64,000 nucleotides of DNA from JAMXLO01 sp963791495. Lineage in GTDB: Bacteria; Pseudomonadota; Alphaproteobacteria; Acetobacterales; Acetobacteraceae. The notes under the pieces were generated by a model. It did not search any database. It had not been told where the DNA came from and worked only from the letters and a program-made list of their open reading frames with translations. Positions 17,463 to 26,901 of the stretch are shown here, one piece after another. The stretch is from positions 1 through 64,000 of the forward strand of contig CAWBST010000008.1 in the NCBI GenBank assembly GCA_963791495.1, read 5' to 3'. The translations under genes and the position numbers were made by a program. The first letter of the stretch is position 1; each line of letters begins with the position of its first letter.

Positions 17463-19531
17463 GCATTTTGCGCGCGGTGCTTATATATATGTGCGGCAGT
17501 CGACCGCCGATCAGGTGCTCAACAACCACGAAAGCCGTCGCCGACAGTATGGTCTGGCCGCCCGCGCCCGTGCGCTTGGCTGGACTACGGTCGAGGTGAT
17601 CGACGATGATTTGGGCCGCTCGGGTTCTGGGATCGCTCGGCCGGGCTTCGAGAAATTGCTTGCCGCGATCTGCGAAGGCCGGGTCGGCGTCGTGGTCTCT
17701 ATCGAGGCTTCGCGGCTGGCGCGCAACGGCCGCGATTGGCACACGCTGCTCGAGTTCTGCGGCTTGGTCGGCACGCTGATCGCTGACGAAGACGGCGTCT
17801 ACGACCCACGCCATCCAAACGATCCCCGGGGCAAGCCCGGGGACTTGCTACTGGGCATGAAAGGAACGATGAGCGAGATGGACTGTCGCTGTTTCGGCAG
17901 CGCTCGCTCGAAGCCCTCAAGCAGAAAGCGTGCCGTGGCGAATTGTTGTTCACCGTCGCCATCGGTTACGTCAAGGCGCCGAACGACCGGCTCGAGAAGG
18001 ATCCGGATCGACGCGTGCAGGAGGCAATTGCGCTGGTGTTCTCCAAGTTCGCCGTACTGCAGACGGTACGGCAAGTGCATCTGTGGATGCGCCAGGAACG
18101 GCTGCCATTGCCAGCGGTGGAATACGCCGCGGAAGGCCGGCGCATCACCTGGAAGTTGCCAGTCTACAACACATTGCATCACATGCTGACCAACCCGGTC
18201 TATGCTGGCGCTTACGCTTTCGGGCGCACCGGAAGTCGGGTCACGATCGAGGCCGGTCGCAAGCGCATCGTGCGGGGCTTCCGCAAGGAGCGCGAGGCGT
18301 GGGAGGTTTTGATTCCCCACCACCACGAGGGTTACATTGACTGGGCCGAGTTCGAAAGAAACCAGCGTCTAATCAGCGACAACGCCAATGGCAGAAGCTT
18401 CATGAGCCGAGGATCGGTGCGGCGTGGCGAGGCATTGCTGGCAGGCCTGCTGCGCTGTGGCCATTGCGGCCGCAAGCTGCACGTCGCCTACAGTGGTGCG
18501 AACGGATGCGCCGGGCGCTACCACTGCCGTGGCGGGCATCTGAATCATGGCGGCGATCGGTGCATCTCGTTCGGCGGGATGCGCATTGACCGCGCCGTTG
18601 GTGCTGAGGTGATCCGGCGCCTGCAGCCGCTCGGCGTTGGGGCCGCGCTGAGCGCCTTGGCCGCGGAGCAGGCCGAGACTTCGCGAGAAACTTCGGCAAG
18701 TCGAACTCGCACTCGAGCAGGCGCGCTACGAAGTGGCCCGCGCGCAACGACAATACGACGCGGTCGATCCGGACAATCGCCTGGTCGCCGGTGAACTCGA
18801 ACGGCGCTGGAATGAGCACCTGCAGGTAGCTCGCACAATTGAAACCGAGCGAGATGCGCTCGCCGCTCGCCCGCCCGTCACGCTGAATGCTGCCGAGCGG
18901 GATCGCCTGCTGGCCCTTGGGGCGGACGTCGAACGCGCCTGGAATAGCCCGGGGGCGACGGCGGTCACCCGCAAGCAGATTCATTCGCACGCTGGTAGAC
19001 GAGATCGTCGTGCGCGTTCAGGACGACGCACTTGATCTCGTGGTCCGCTGGCAGGGTGGCGATCATACCGCCCTGCGTGTCGCCAAGAACCACGTCGGTC
19101 AGCATCGCTGGAGTACGGAGGCCGATGTCGTGGAGTTGGTCAGCGTGCTCGCACGCCAGATGCCTGATCAAGCGATCGCAGCGGTGCTCAACCGCGCCGG
19201 CAAGACCACCGGCCGCGGTAATGGCTGGACACGATCACGGGTCTGCATACTGCGCAATCATCGAGGCATCGCGCCATACCGCAACGGCGAGCGGAGCGAA
19301 CGTGGCGAGATGACACTGGAAGAAGCTGCCGTGGTCCTCAAGGTGAGCGAGGCGACTGTGCGGCGTCTGATCAACCTGGCCGTGCTGCCGGCGCGACAGC
19401 TCTGCAAAGGCGCACCCTGGGTGATACGCAGCACGGATCTTGAAAGTGAGGAGGTTCAAGGCGCTGCCGCCGATCGCCGGCTCCGCCGTCCGCAGTCTCA
19501 GGATGACCGCCAAAACAGCATGGCTTTGTAA
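17443..19531 (+). pseudogene. Large serine recombinase with zinc ribbon and C-terminal HTH, three frameshifts
   Basis: About 695 residues when three single-base shifts (near 17890, 18685 and 18985) are ignored. The N-terminal resolvase domain has the catalytic serine in YIYVRQSTADQ and the motif IEASRLARNGRDW. Next come a recombinase domain (LPVYNTLHHMLTNPVYAGAY), a zinc ribbon with CGHCGRKLHVAYSG and C..G, a coiled coil with VDPDNRLVAGELERRW, and a C-terminal excisionase-like helix-turn-helix, MTLEEAAVVLKVSEATVRRL. A seven-residue in-frame stretch PRGKPGD, encoded by a palindrome, replaces one residue before LLLGMKGTMSEM. The shifts may be sequence errors. Confidence 0.8.
17824..17842. repeat. 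GC-rich palindromic insert 2 (in serine recombinase)
   Basis: Seven-base stems CCCCGGG and CCCGGGG around GCAAG. It adds 18 bp in frame between the conserved residues HPND and LLLGMKG of the recombinase. On the reverse strand the core reads CGGGCTTG, as in insert 1. Confidence 0.65.
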
Positions 19532-19885
19532 GGAGATAGCGAGATGAGCACTATGAAGCTGACTCGGATTCGCCGATGAAGATTACATTGCGCCGCGCAT
19601 CCAGGAAGGAGCCGGTGGCGAGTTCGCGAACCAGTCCTTCATCGACCGGCGTGTCGGCGAAGACGAATTTGGCGATATCCTTGAGCACCGGGAACTTGGC
19701 ACCGCTCATGCGATAGCTGATCGAGCGTGCCTGGCGGTGGGTGCGTTCGGCGCGGATCAGGCTGGTGAGGAGGGGAAAGATCTCATCGCGCCGGCCAAGG
19801 CCCTTGCCGGCGATCTCGTCGAAGCTGGCGCGCATGCCGTAGAGCTTGAGTTCCGTCATCGCCTCGAGGATCTCATGGCGCTCCA

Positions 19886-21422
19886 TCAGGCGACTTTCCT
19901 TAGGCTGTCGTAGCGGCCGCAATTGGCCGCGGGTTCGATCTTCAGACGCAGCGCATCGGGCGTGGTGATGCTGGGCGGCGCCGCCGGCTGCCGCCGGCGC
20001 GCCAGAACGGTCAGGATCACGTCGCCGCTGGCGATGCCCGCCTCCAGCGCTTCGGCACAGGCCGTCTCGACCGCGGCCAGTCCGTCGAGCACCGCGCCCA
20101 GGACTTTGACGAACTGGCGATCGGCGTCGGCATGCGACTTCAGCCTCGCGCGGACCCGAGCTAGGCCGGCGGGCAGGTCCCAGTCCTTGAACGGTGCGCC
20201 ATTGCGTAAAGCGCCGGGCTTCCTCACCAGAACCGGCAGGTAATGCCAGGGATCGTAGACGATCTGGTCGCGCCGGAACTGGCGCGGATGGTCGGCCACC
20301 ACTACGTCATTGAACAGCACCACGATACGCTCGGCGTGAGAGCGTACCAGCACCATCCGGCCGGCTGCCCGCGCGTCGACGCTGTAGCGATTATGATCCG
20401 CCATGATCAGGCAGGTGGTCGTCGCACGCACCGCCTTCTCGACGAAGCCGTCGAATGGCCCGCGCAGCTCCATCAGGCTGGCCCGCTCATCCTGGAATAC
20501 GTCCCAGATCGTCCGGTCCTTGAACTCCGGATGGTTGGTTCGCCGGGCCCACGGGTCGGGCTTCGCCCGCCCGAGGACAGGCTCCGGCAATGCACTGATC
20601 TTCCAGCCAGACGTTCAGCTCGACGAGGTTCCTCACCCGTGGCTTTGGGCGGAACAGCAGATCACGCAGATTGCCGACCTGGTTCTCGACCTGTCCCTTC
20701 TCCCATCCCGAGGAGGGTGTACAGGCGACCGGCTCGATCAGATGGTGCGAGCACATTTGCAGAAAGCGGCGGTTATATTGACGCGCCTTGCCAACGAAAA
20801 TCGCCTCGACCGCCGTCTTCATGTTGTCGTAGATGCCGCGCCGACAGACGCCACCAAAGAACGCAAACGCCTTGTCATGGGCGTCAAACACCAGTTCCTG
20901 GGTTTCCCGGAAGTAGGCGCGCACGAACGGCATCCGGCTGTGCGACAGCTTCATGTGCGCCGCCTTGATCGTCAGCGGCAGCCCCTGGAGCGTGATCGTC
21001 TCGTGGCTCCAGTCGAACTGGTACGCCTCGCCTGGCGCGAAACTCAGCGGCACGAATGCCTGCACCGGCACCCGTGCCCGCTCATTCCGCCACGCTTTCG
21101 CGAACCGGTGCACGCTGTCGTGCGCACCGTCATAGCCGCGACCACGCAATTCTTCGAACAACCGCTGGGTTGATCGCCGTTCCCGCCGGGGAAGCCTGGC
21201 TTCCTTCTCCAGGATCGCGGTTAGAACCTCGACCCACTCACCCAGTTTTGGCGCCGGCTGAACGCCACGCTCATACCTGAACTCGGTCGCCGTCCCGCGG
21301 ATCACCTTGCGCACCGTCGCGCGCGACACAAACAGCGACCGAACGATCTCCTTGATCGGCATATGCCGCTCGAAAAACGCCCGTCGTATTTCGCCGATCT
21401 TGTCCACGCCAATCATCCCCAT
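19886..21422 (-). pseudogene. istA: IS21 transposase IstA, frame broken by a palindromic insert
   Basis: Starts MGMIGVDKIGEIRRAFFERH with a helix-turn-helix (EIVRSLFVSRATVRKVIRGT). The catalytic core includes YQFDWSHETITLQGL (first D), the segment FVFAFFGGVCRRGIYDNMKT-like around 20850 (second D), and QVENQVGNLRDLLFRPKPRV (E). After LEDQCIA a GC-rich palindrome of about 38 bp is inserted and changes the frame. The second frame resumes at NHPEFKDRTIWDVFQDERAS and runs to the stop, which overlaps the istB start. AAGGA precedes the start. Without the insert the gene would be intact. Confidence 0.82.
20546..20584. repeat. GC-rich palindromic insert 3 (in istA)
   Basis: Nested palindrome: outer arms CCCACGGG and CCCGAGGA (one mismatch), inner CGGGCTTCGCCCG. 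On the minus strand it begins GCCTGTCCTCGG, very like insert 4 (GCCTGCCCTCGG). It lies between residues LEDQCIA and NHPEFKD of IstA and disrupts the frame. Confidence 0.65.
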
Positions 21423-21521
21423 AAGTCCTTCCCGGCCAACACAGGCCAAAGGAAGGAGACACTGACAACACGTCAGAGGGGTCGCGATTGGACGCGAAAA
21501 CCACCCCTCAGGGGGTCATTA

Positions 21522-21793
21522 TCGCGAGCGAGTTCACAGCTCAAAAGACACGGCATCCACAAGCTCATCGTCATTGGGCTGATTGCGCATACCTGTATCG
21601 AGGCGACCGTGCGCTTTGCCGCCGAGCTCGGCTAGGATGTCACCGTGGTCAGGGACGCGACGGCGGATTATTCGGACGAGATGATGCACGCCGCGCTAGA
21701 CATCAACATGCCCAACTACGCCAATGCCATTGTGAGCACAGATGAAGTCGTAGCGTCGATTGATGCGACTACGTATCAACACTCAACGTCGTG
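21522..21793 (+). pseudogene. Isochorismatase-like cysteine hydrolase, C-terminal fragment
   Basis: Frame pieces read LKRHGIHKLIVIGLIAHTCI, EATVRFAAELG, a TAG stop, then DVTVVRDATADYSDEMMHAA and LDINMPNYANAIVSTDEVVA. GLIAHTCIEATVRFA is the segment with the nucleophilic cysteine of isochorismatase-fold hydrolases. One frame change near 21550 and the in-frame TAG at 21635 break it, and the N-terminal half is missing next to the IS21 right end. The IS21 insertion may have cut the gene. Confidence 0.6.
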
Positions 21794-22076
21794 ATCAAGC
21801 CGACCCGGTGCGGCAGTCTGCTCTCGTCGAGCGGCGATTGCCGCAACGGCGGACCAGTCATGGCGTAAACCGTCAGCAGTTCCGCCTTTTGCGTCGCCGA
21901 CCTGGTGCGGGGCTTCCACAACATTTGCCGGGTTTCGTGCACGGCGTGGCGGTCGCAGCTTCACCTCGATTTCGGGAGTCGTCTCGGCCTGCCTGCCCCA
22001 ACATGCTTCGTCTTGGTTTACTGGCACCCAGCCGAAGTTGTAGCGGACCGTTCCGCCCTCACGCCTCCCCTCATTT

Positions 22077-23241
22077 TCAGACCACCGCGAAAGTATCGGC
22101 AAACACGGGGAGTTCCGCGAGCATGGCGGTGAACCGCTCGATCAGCGGCAACAGCCGCGTCTCCGGCATGTTGGGGATCAGATCGTAGAGCATGCAGCCC
22201 TGCCGGAACAGCGAGTGAGTACGCCGTTTGGTAGTGTTTGACTTGAGGTATCGATCGTACCCCAGTGCTTCTCCGGTAGCGCCGAGCAGTGTCAACAGCA
22301 TGGACGGTCGCGGCGTGCCGGGGTGCTGACATGGATCGATCCCATGCCCATGCCGAAGCGCAGGTCCTTGGTGTCGCGAAACCCACATTCGATGCCCCAA
22401 CGCTTGCCGTAGAGCTTCATCAAGGCCTTGGCAGCTCTCGTCGGTGCTGCTGGTGGCAAGGCACCAAGCCTGCTTCATCGCTTTGTCCTGCACGCACAGC
22501 ACGCTACCCGACCCTCGGATCAGGAGAGTCCGAGGGCAGGCTCTGGTAGCGTTCGGCGGTGACCAGGGCATCGCGTAATACCCGGGCGCGTCCGCCACGC
22601 CCGACCCAGTCGGCGGCAGTGCGCATCTCGCCATCTGCGGCCGTCACATGAATGTTGCCGCGGAAGCGGATGACGTAGTCGAACTTCAATTCCTCAGTCG
22701 GCACCTGATAGAGTTTATGGTCACCGAACCCACGGTCGGCGACAATGCAGACCTTCATCTCCGTTGGCAGGGCGTCAGCCAGCCGAACCAAGCCCTGGTA
22801 TTCATACTCGTTGCGCCGGTTCTTGAGAGTGGATGTGTCGACCGTCAACCACAGCAGCGGCGTGGCCCGACCATGTCTGGTCAGCAATGAAAGCATGACG
22901 GTCGCTTGGCCGTCGGCGTCGAACTCGGTCCAGTCGATGGCCACGTTGATGCTGGTGCGGGGACCCACCACGTAGGGCACCCAGTGACGTAAGGCGGCAT
23001 CGATATCGATCCCCTCGTTGGACAGGAGCCGGTCGACCTGTTTGATCGCATGTTTGCTCGTCAGCCCGCGCGCCAACGCCAGACCATGTCCGATCGTGCT
23101 GACCGCCAGTGAGCCAATCCTGACCACACCCAGAGTGGCGTTGGCCAGCAACTCAACGCGCTTGGCATGCATGTCACCGTCGAACAGGCCGACGAGCGAG
23201 CGGTGAACCTGACCAAATGAGAGGGGCTGCTGCTGTGGCAT
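22077..23241 (-). pseudogene. IS4-family transposase, several frameshifts and a palindromic insert
   Basis: Starts MPQQQPLSFGQVHRSLVGLF. The catalytic blocks are INVAIDWTEFDADGQATVML (first D) and MKVCIVADRGFGDHKLYQVP (second D). After RDALVTAERYQ a GC-rich palindrome is inserted and the frame is lost; another frame resumes GSVLCVQDKAMKQAWCLATS. The region that should hold the Y-2-R-3-E motif (about 22290-22440) is further frameshifted. The end ALGYDRYLKSNTTKRRTHSL and AELPVFADTFAVV is normal. The 284 bp to its left, after the hydrolase fragment, hold no recognisable gene. Confidence 0.8.
22512..22536. repeat. GC-rich palindromic insert 4 (in IS4 transposase)
   Basis: Eight-base arms CCCTCGGA and TCCGAGGG around TCAGGAGAG. 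Read on the minus strand it starts GCCTGCCCTCGG and ends GATCCGAGGG, and is followed by GGGTAGCGTGCTG. It separates RYQ from GSVLCV in the transposase and shifts the frame. Confidence 0.65.
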
Positions 23242-23251
23242 CACCGGGTCC

Positions 23252-23684
23252 TGCGAATCGTGGTTGTCTGCGTGACGATTCGCGGTTCGCCGGCTCAGGG
23301 CAACGGCTTTGATCACGTTTGGCAGAATCCGAATCCAGGCCGACCGGCCCTGATTCTTTTCCGCACAACTTCAGGCCGCCGCAGATTCTTTTGTTATTAT
23401 ATATACCTTATGCATAATGAGGGGATGGGTGAGGGCGAATCGACCATGTGTTTGGCGGAAGTTTGACAGCGCCGGTCCATCTCATCGCGACGGGCAGGCG
23501 ACTGCGGGAAATCGTCATGAGTTGGTCATCGAATCGCACTGCGGGCTGCAAGCAAGCTTTCATTTGGTTGGACTTCACCCAGCGCGCATTTTCGCGCCTC
23601 CTTGACGCGCTGCCCCTGACGTGGCGCTATCCGGATCGCCTAACCGGGCAACTGTGGTCGCGCCGGAATTCGAAGGAATATGAT
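23252..23684. other. 433-bp leader upstream of pdaD
   Basis: No independent gene is recognised. The open frame of pdaD extends upstream to 23448, but that part has no similarity to the decarboxylase. An AT-rich island, 23387-23418 (TTCTTTTGTTATTATATATA then CCTTATGCATAATG), stands out from the GC-rich surroundings and is a candidate promoter. No clean -35/-10 pair can be assigned. Confidence 0.35.
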
Positions 23685-24236
23685 ATGTTTCCCAGTCCAA
23701 AGCGCATGTTCCTGACGAAGGGTGTGGGCGTCCACCGCCACGCACTCACAGCGTTCGAGTTTGCCTTGCGCGATGCGGATATCGAGCAGCAGAATCTGGT
23801 TTATGTGTCATCCATTCTGCCGCCGCACTGCGAAGTTATCGATCGCGAGGAGGCGGTCGAAATGCTCAGACCCGGGGACATTACCTTCTGCGTCCTGGCC
23901 CGATCGGAGACCAATGAATTCGGGCGTCGTGTCTACGCCAGCCTCGGTCTCGCCAGACCGGCCGATCCCGACATGTATGGGTACATTTCGGAGCTGCATG
24001 GATACGGCATGACGGCCGAGGCGAGCGGTGAACAGGCCGAAGACCTCGCCGCGACCATGCTGGCGTCGACTCTCGGCCTGGATTTTGATCCCGATGCGGC
24101 ATGGAACGACCGCAAACAGATTTACGAACACAGCAGCCTGATCATTGACAGCACGTCGATCACGGCCACCGCCGAGTGCGGGCCCGACAATCACTGGACC
24201 TGCGCGATCGCCGCCGCGGTGTTTCAGTTTGCCTAG
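23685..24236 (+). CDS. pdaD: Pyruvoyl-dependent arginine decarboxylase
   Basis: 183 residues, starting MFPSPKRMFLTKGVGVHRHA; this start has AAGGA about eight bases upstream and fits the family length. The enzyme converts arginine to agmatine, the entry to polyamine synthesis, and is made as a proenzyme cleaved between two serines to give a pyruvoyl cofactor. The cleavage site is visible at S42-S43 in LVYVSSILPPHC. Other family features are GDITFCVLARSETNEFGRRV and the C-terminal HWTCAIAAAVFQF. Intact. A PLP-dependent decarboxylase of the arginine/ornithine/lysine class lies 2.7 kb downstream but is truncated, so this gene may be the working agmatine source locally. The next gene is convergent. 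Confidence 0.88.
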   Translation: MFPSPKRMFLTKGVGVHRHALTAFEFALRDADIEQQNLVYVSSILPPHCEVIDREEAVEMLRPGDITFCVLARSETNEFGRRVYASLGLARPADPDMYGYISELHGYGMTAEASGEQAEDLAATMLASTLGLDFDPDAAWNDRKQIYEHSSLIIDSTSITATAECGPDNHWTCAIAAAVFQFA

Positions 24237-24282
24237 CCTGTATTCCCTACAGGGTCGTGCAAGCGCTGCTTGCCGGCGACGC

Positions 24283-24732
24283 CTAAACGATCCCGACCGG
24301 AAGTTGGCGCGCTGCATTTCGGAGAATGTCCGCCAAACCAAGGGGCGCGACGAGCGCCGATGCTTCCTCGGGCTCGAACCACCGGGTCTCGCGTTCCGAC
24401 TTCTCCGGCCATTTGCGAAGCTGCCGCTCGACCGCGAACAGGAACACCGACACCTCGTAGATTGTTGGCCTGCGTGAGTTCCTCGGCTTTTCGTAGCGGT
24501 ACGACCCGAAGGGTTCGTCGCCGACAACAGCACCGACAAGTCCTGCCTCTTCGTATGCTTCGCGCGCAGCAGTGGCAGCGGCCGTCAGGTTTCGGATGGG
24601 CCACCCTTTGGGAATGATCCAGTTTCGCCGTCCTCGGGTGGTCACGAGCAGGACCCTGATCGCCCCTTGCTCCGTGATCGAGAACGGCAACGCGCCATAT
24701 TGATACAGTATCGTGTTGGCCGCCGTGACCAT
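24283..24732 (-). CDS. NUDIX hydrolase
   Basis: 149 residues starting MVTAANTILYQYGALPFSIT. The NUDIX box is present as GWPIRNLTAAATAAREAYEE AG: the REAYEEAG core that binds metal is intact, while the first glutamate position of the box is not conserved. The lead RRNWIIPKGWP resembles the diphosphoinositol/polyphosphate-type NUDIX subgroup. It is convergent with pdaD and downstream of, on the same strand as, the CYTH/CHAD gene, so a role in polyphosphate or nucleotide clean-up is plausible but unproven. Confidence 0.8.
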   Translation of the reverse strand: MVTAANTILYQYGALPFSITEQGAIRVLLVTTRGRRNWIIPKGWPIRNLTAAATAAREAYEEAGLVGAVVGDEPFGSYRYEKPRNSRRPTIYEVSVFLFAVERQLRKWPEKSERETRWFEPEEASALVAPLGLADILRNAARQLPVGIV

Positions 24733-25597
24733 GCTATACTTCGTGCACCCCGGTCAGCTTGCGTCGGTTTCACTGACTGCAAAGCATAGTCATCCGCGTC
24801 GGCGCAACCCCTCGCGGAAAATCCGGCGCCGAGGCTAGCTCGACCAGAACGGCGGAATGGCCGCGAACCGGCGCCACTGCTTGCGCAGTTCTCGCCCCAC
24901 TTTGATACGGTCACGCGCCTGCCAGCCCATCACCACGCCGATCGTCCGCTGGATTTCCGGCGTGACCGGATGATGCGCAAGATCGCCGAGAAACTTCTGT
25001 GTCGTCGTGGTGTCGTTGTCATGGCCCAGCACGTCCTGCAATTGCGCCAGGCATCCAACATATTGTCTGCGTTCCGCATTCTTACCATGGATCCCCTGAA
25101 AGAACTCGGTGGCGTAGCGCAGCTTTTTGAGGGTGATCCTGAGTTGGTGCCGGGCATCGGGGTCAAGCCGTCGAAAATGCGCGCCCTGCCTGAGGGCCTT
25201 GCGGTGCAGCCGCGTCAAAACCCGGGCTGCAAATACCGGAGCCGGACCTTGGTCTCGAAGATCGGATCAAGCGCATCGGCGGAAATCGCGCCCAGCGGAC
25301 CGCCGATCTCCGAAATCGGCAACGACGCGAGATCCGGGGCGGCCCCGTCCACCAAGACTTCCCATTCGCCACGAACAAAGGGCTGTCCATGAACGGGGGC
25401 ACGCTTGAGGGTCTGGACGTAGCGGTTGCCGCTGCGTCGGATGCGCAGCGACAAGCCGTGGCGAAACAGGGTCCGATCCGGCGTATCGTAGTAGATCGCG
25501 TCCAGCCGGCGCGCGACACCATCAGTGCGGGCATGCCGCACGATGACCGGCGCTTCGCGGAGCCGGTCAAGAGCGCCGGGGGGCGCGAGCAGCTTCA

Positions 25598-26569
25598 GAG
25601 TCCGTCCGGAAACTTCATGAGGGAATACAGAGCTTTCTGAGCATCAGGCGTATGGATGCGAGGCGGATGAACGCGAGCGCATTGTGGTTGAGATTTTCCC
25701 AGTCCTTTGCCAGCCGGCGACAGCGACCCAACCAACCGATGGTGCGCTCGACAATCCAACGTTTGGGCAGAACGACGAAGCCCTTGGCCCGATCGGAACG
25801 ACGGACGATTTCAGTGACCAGGTTCGGCATGATGTTCGCGAGGCCGTCATGAAACACAGGCCCCGCATAGGCGCTGTCAGCAAACAGCTTCTTGAGGAAT
25901 GGGAATTGTCCGAACAATGTGGCCAAAAGCATCAGGCCACCGTCGCGATCTTGAACATCGGCTGGCGTCACCAGCGCATGCAGCAACAGACCCAGTGTAT
26001 CGACGAGAATGTGGCGCTTCTTGCCTTTGATCAGCTTGCCAGCATCGAACCCATGAGCATCGATGCTGGCCCCCCTTTTTCCGCGCTTTTCACGCTCTGG
26101 CTATCGACGATGCAGGCAGTGGGACTAGCCTCGGCTTCGTCCTGCTCGCGGCATTTGACGTAGAGCGCGTAGTGGATTTTCTCCAACGTGCCGTCGTAGC
26201 CCCACCGGGAGAAGTAGTCATGCACCGTGCTGCGCGGCGGCAGGTCTTTCGGAATATAGCGCCACTGACATCCGGTGCTCAGCACGTACATCACGCCGTT
26301 GACCACCTCACGCATATCAACCGTCCGCTTGCCGCCGCCGCGCTTGGCGGGCGGTAGCAGCGGCCCGATATGTTGCCATTCCGCGTCGGTCAGATCGCTC
26401 GGGTAACGCAGCTTGTCACGGTCATAGAGCGGGCGGTTCTCGGGGGTCCACATGCGGGCTCTCGCGGATGTTCACCGACAGGGACTCATGGCGGAGTCGA
26501 GCCGGTCAAGCGGATTTATCCCCCGCTGGTAACCGACTCAAATGACTCGCAGAGTCTCCGGACGGACAC
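25598..26569. mobile_element. IS5-family element (IS427-like), copy 1
   Basis: 972 bp with inverted ends GAGTCCGTCCGGAAACTTC (left) and GTGTCCGTCCGGAGACTCT (right, reverse strand). The three bases TCA flank both sides (25595-25597 and 26570-26572). Removing the element and one TCA restores an uninterrupted CYTH reading frame. The second copy at 44990-45960 lies in the opposite orientation and is one base shorter, the missing base being an A in the putative slippage run. Confidence 0.9.
25615..26453 (-). CDS. IS5-family transposase in two frames, copy 1
   Basis: The first frame starts MWTPENRPLYDRDKLRYPSD and carries the first DDE aspartate in ACIVDSQSVKSAEKGG. The second frame, -1 relative to it, continues ASIDAHGFDAGKLIKGKKRH, then the second aspartate in FADSAYAGPVFHDG and the glutamate in KRWIVERTIGWLGRCRR. 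The switch lies at a run of five A and six G (after AGCGCGG). Such runs, and a two-frame layout, are known in several IS5-group elements that use programmed frameshifting. Here the -1 arrangement would allow a full transposase of about 280 residues. Confidence 0.78.
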
Positions 26570-26901
26570 TCAGCTCGATTTCATCGTTGGCGTCCGTTCG
26601 CGGCGCGATCAGAGCGTCCATGACGTCGTTCCGCGCGCCCAGATCAACTGTGCGCTTTGCATTCGCCTTCGGTGGAGTGGCTGTTGTAGTGTAACTTCTA
26701 TGACAGCCTTGGAGTTGCCGCAAGCGGGCCATCATGCGCGCGGCGAAACGTGGTGATTTTCGCCTTGGCGGGGTCACGCCAGGCTCATGATGGATGCCGG
26801 ATTCCGCTCTGCCCTGGTAGATTTGCGCTGTCGCCGGGTGCGATGCGCCCACAGCCTAAGTCTCGCGACGAATAACATACCTTGAGCCGAGGTAAGCCAG
26901 C

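Larger units (their letters stand above)
16974..19571. mobile_element. Serine-recombinase element inserted in istB
   Basis: Insert of about 2,598 bp defined by the two exact istB half-sites. It contains, on the plus strand, a small gene (17280-17462) and a large serine recombinase (17443-19531). The first 300 bp hold no gene I recognise, although frames on both strands are open. No inverted repeats or target duplication are evident at the junctions (outer bases AGCGTCATAC on the left, ACTCGGATTC on the right), as expected for insertion by a serine recombinase. Confidence 0.7.
16557..19886 (-). pseudogene. istB: IstB ATPase split by a recombinase element
   Basis: IS21 transposition helper ATPase in two pieces. 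The N-terminal piece (19886-19572) begins MERHEILEAMTELKLYGMRA and runs to RRNVIFIG. The C-terminal piece (16973-16557) resumes at GPSGTGKTHLCIGVAAAVIR and includes the Walker B region LLRYDLIAIDELGYLPFS and LLITTNLAFADWPQVFGD. The break falls inside the Walker A loop (IG/GPSGTGKTH), with no residues lost, so a 2,598-bp unit was inserted there. Its start overlaps the istA stop as TGATG. Inactive unless the insert excises. Confidence 0.85.
16025..21517. mobile_element. IS21-family element interrupted by a recombinase element
   Basis: Bounded by inverted copies of TTTTCGCGTCCAATCG(T/C)GACCCCT: on the plus strand near 16031-16055 and reversed at 21477-21503. Outer flanks also share GACCCCCT in inverted orientation, with extra bases on the right. 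Inside, all on the minus strand, are istA, istB and a small IS21-associated gene. The left end lies exactly where the serine-recombinase remnant loses homology, so the IS21 inserted into that gene. istB is itself split by a 2.6-kb recombinase unit, and istA carries a palindromic insert. Confidence 0.75.
24835..26621 (-). pseudogene. CYTH-CHAD protein, split by IS5 and internally deleted
   Basis: The N-terminus MDALIAPRTDANDEIEL (26621-26570) is separated by an IS5 element from KLLAPPGALDRLREAPVIVR (25597 onward); together they rebuild EIELKL, the ExExK start of the CYTH triphosphatase fold. The CYTH part runs through DAIYYDTPDRTLFRHGLSLR to KVRLRY. Then, near 25220, the frame changes and the sequence jumps to the end of a CHAD domain: RVLTRLHRKALRQGAHFRRL, RHQLRITLKKLRYATEFFQG. 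The second half of CYTH and most of CHAD are deleted. CHAD domains bind polyphosphate (known). Non-functional. Confidence 0.8.
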
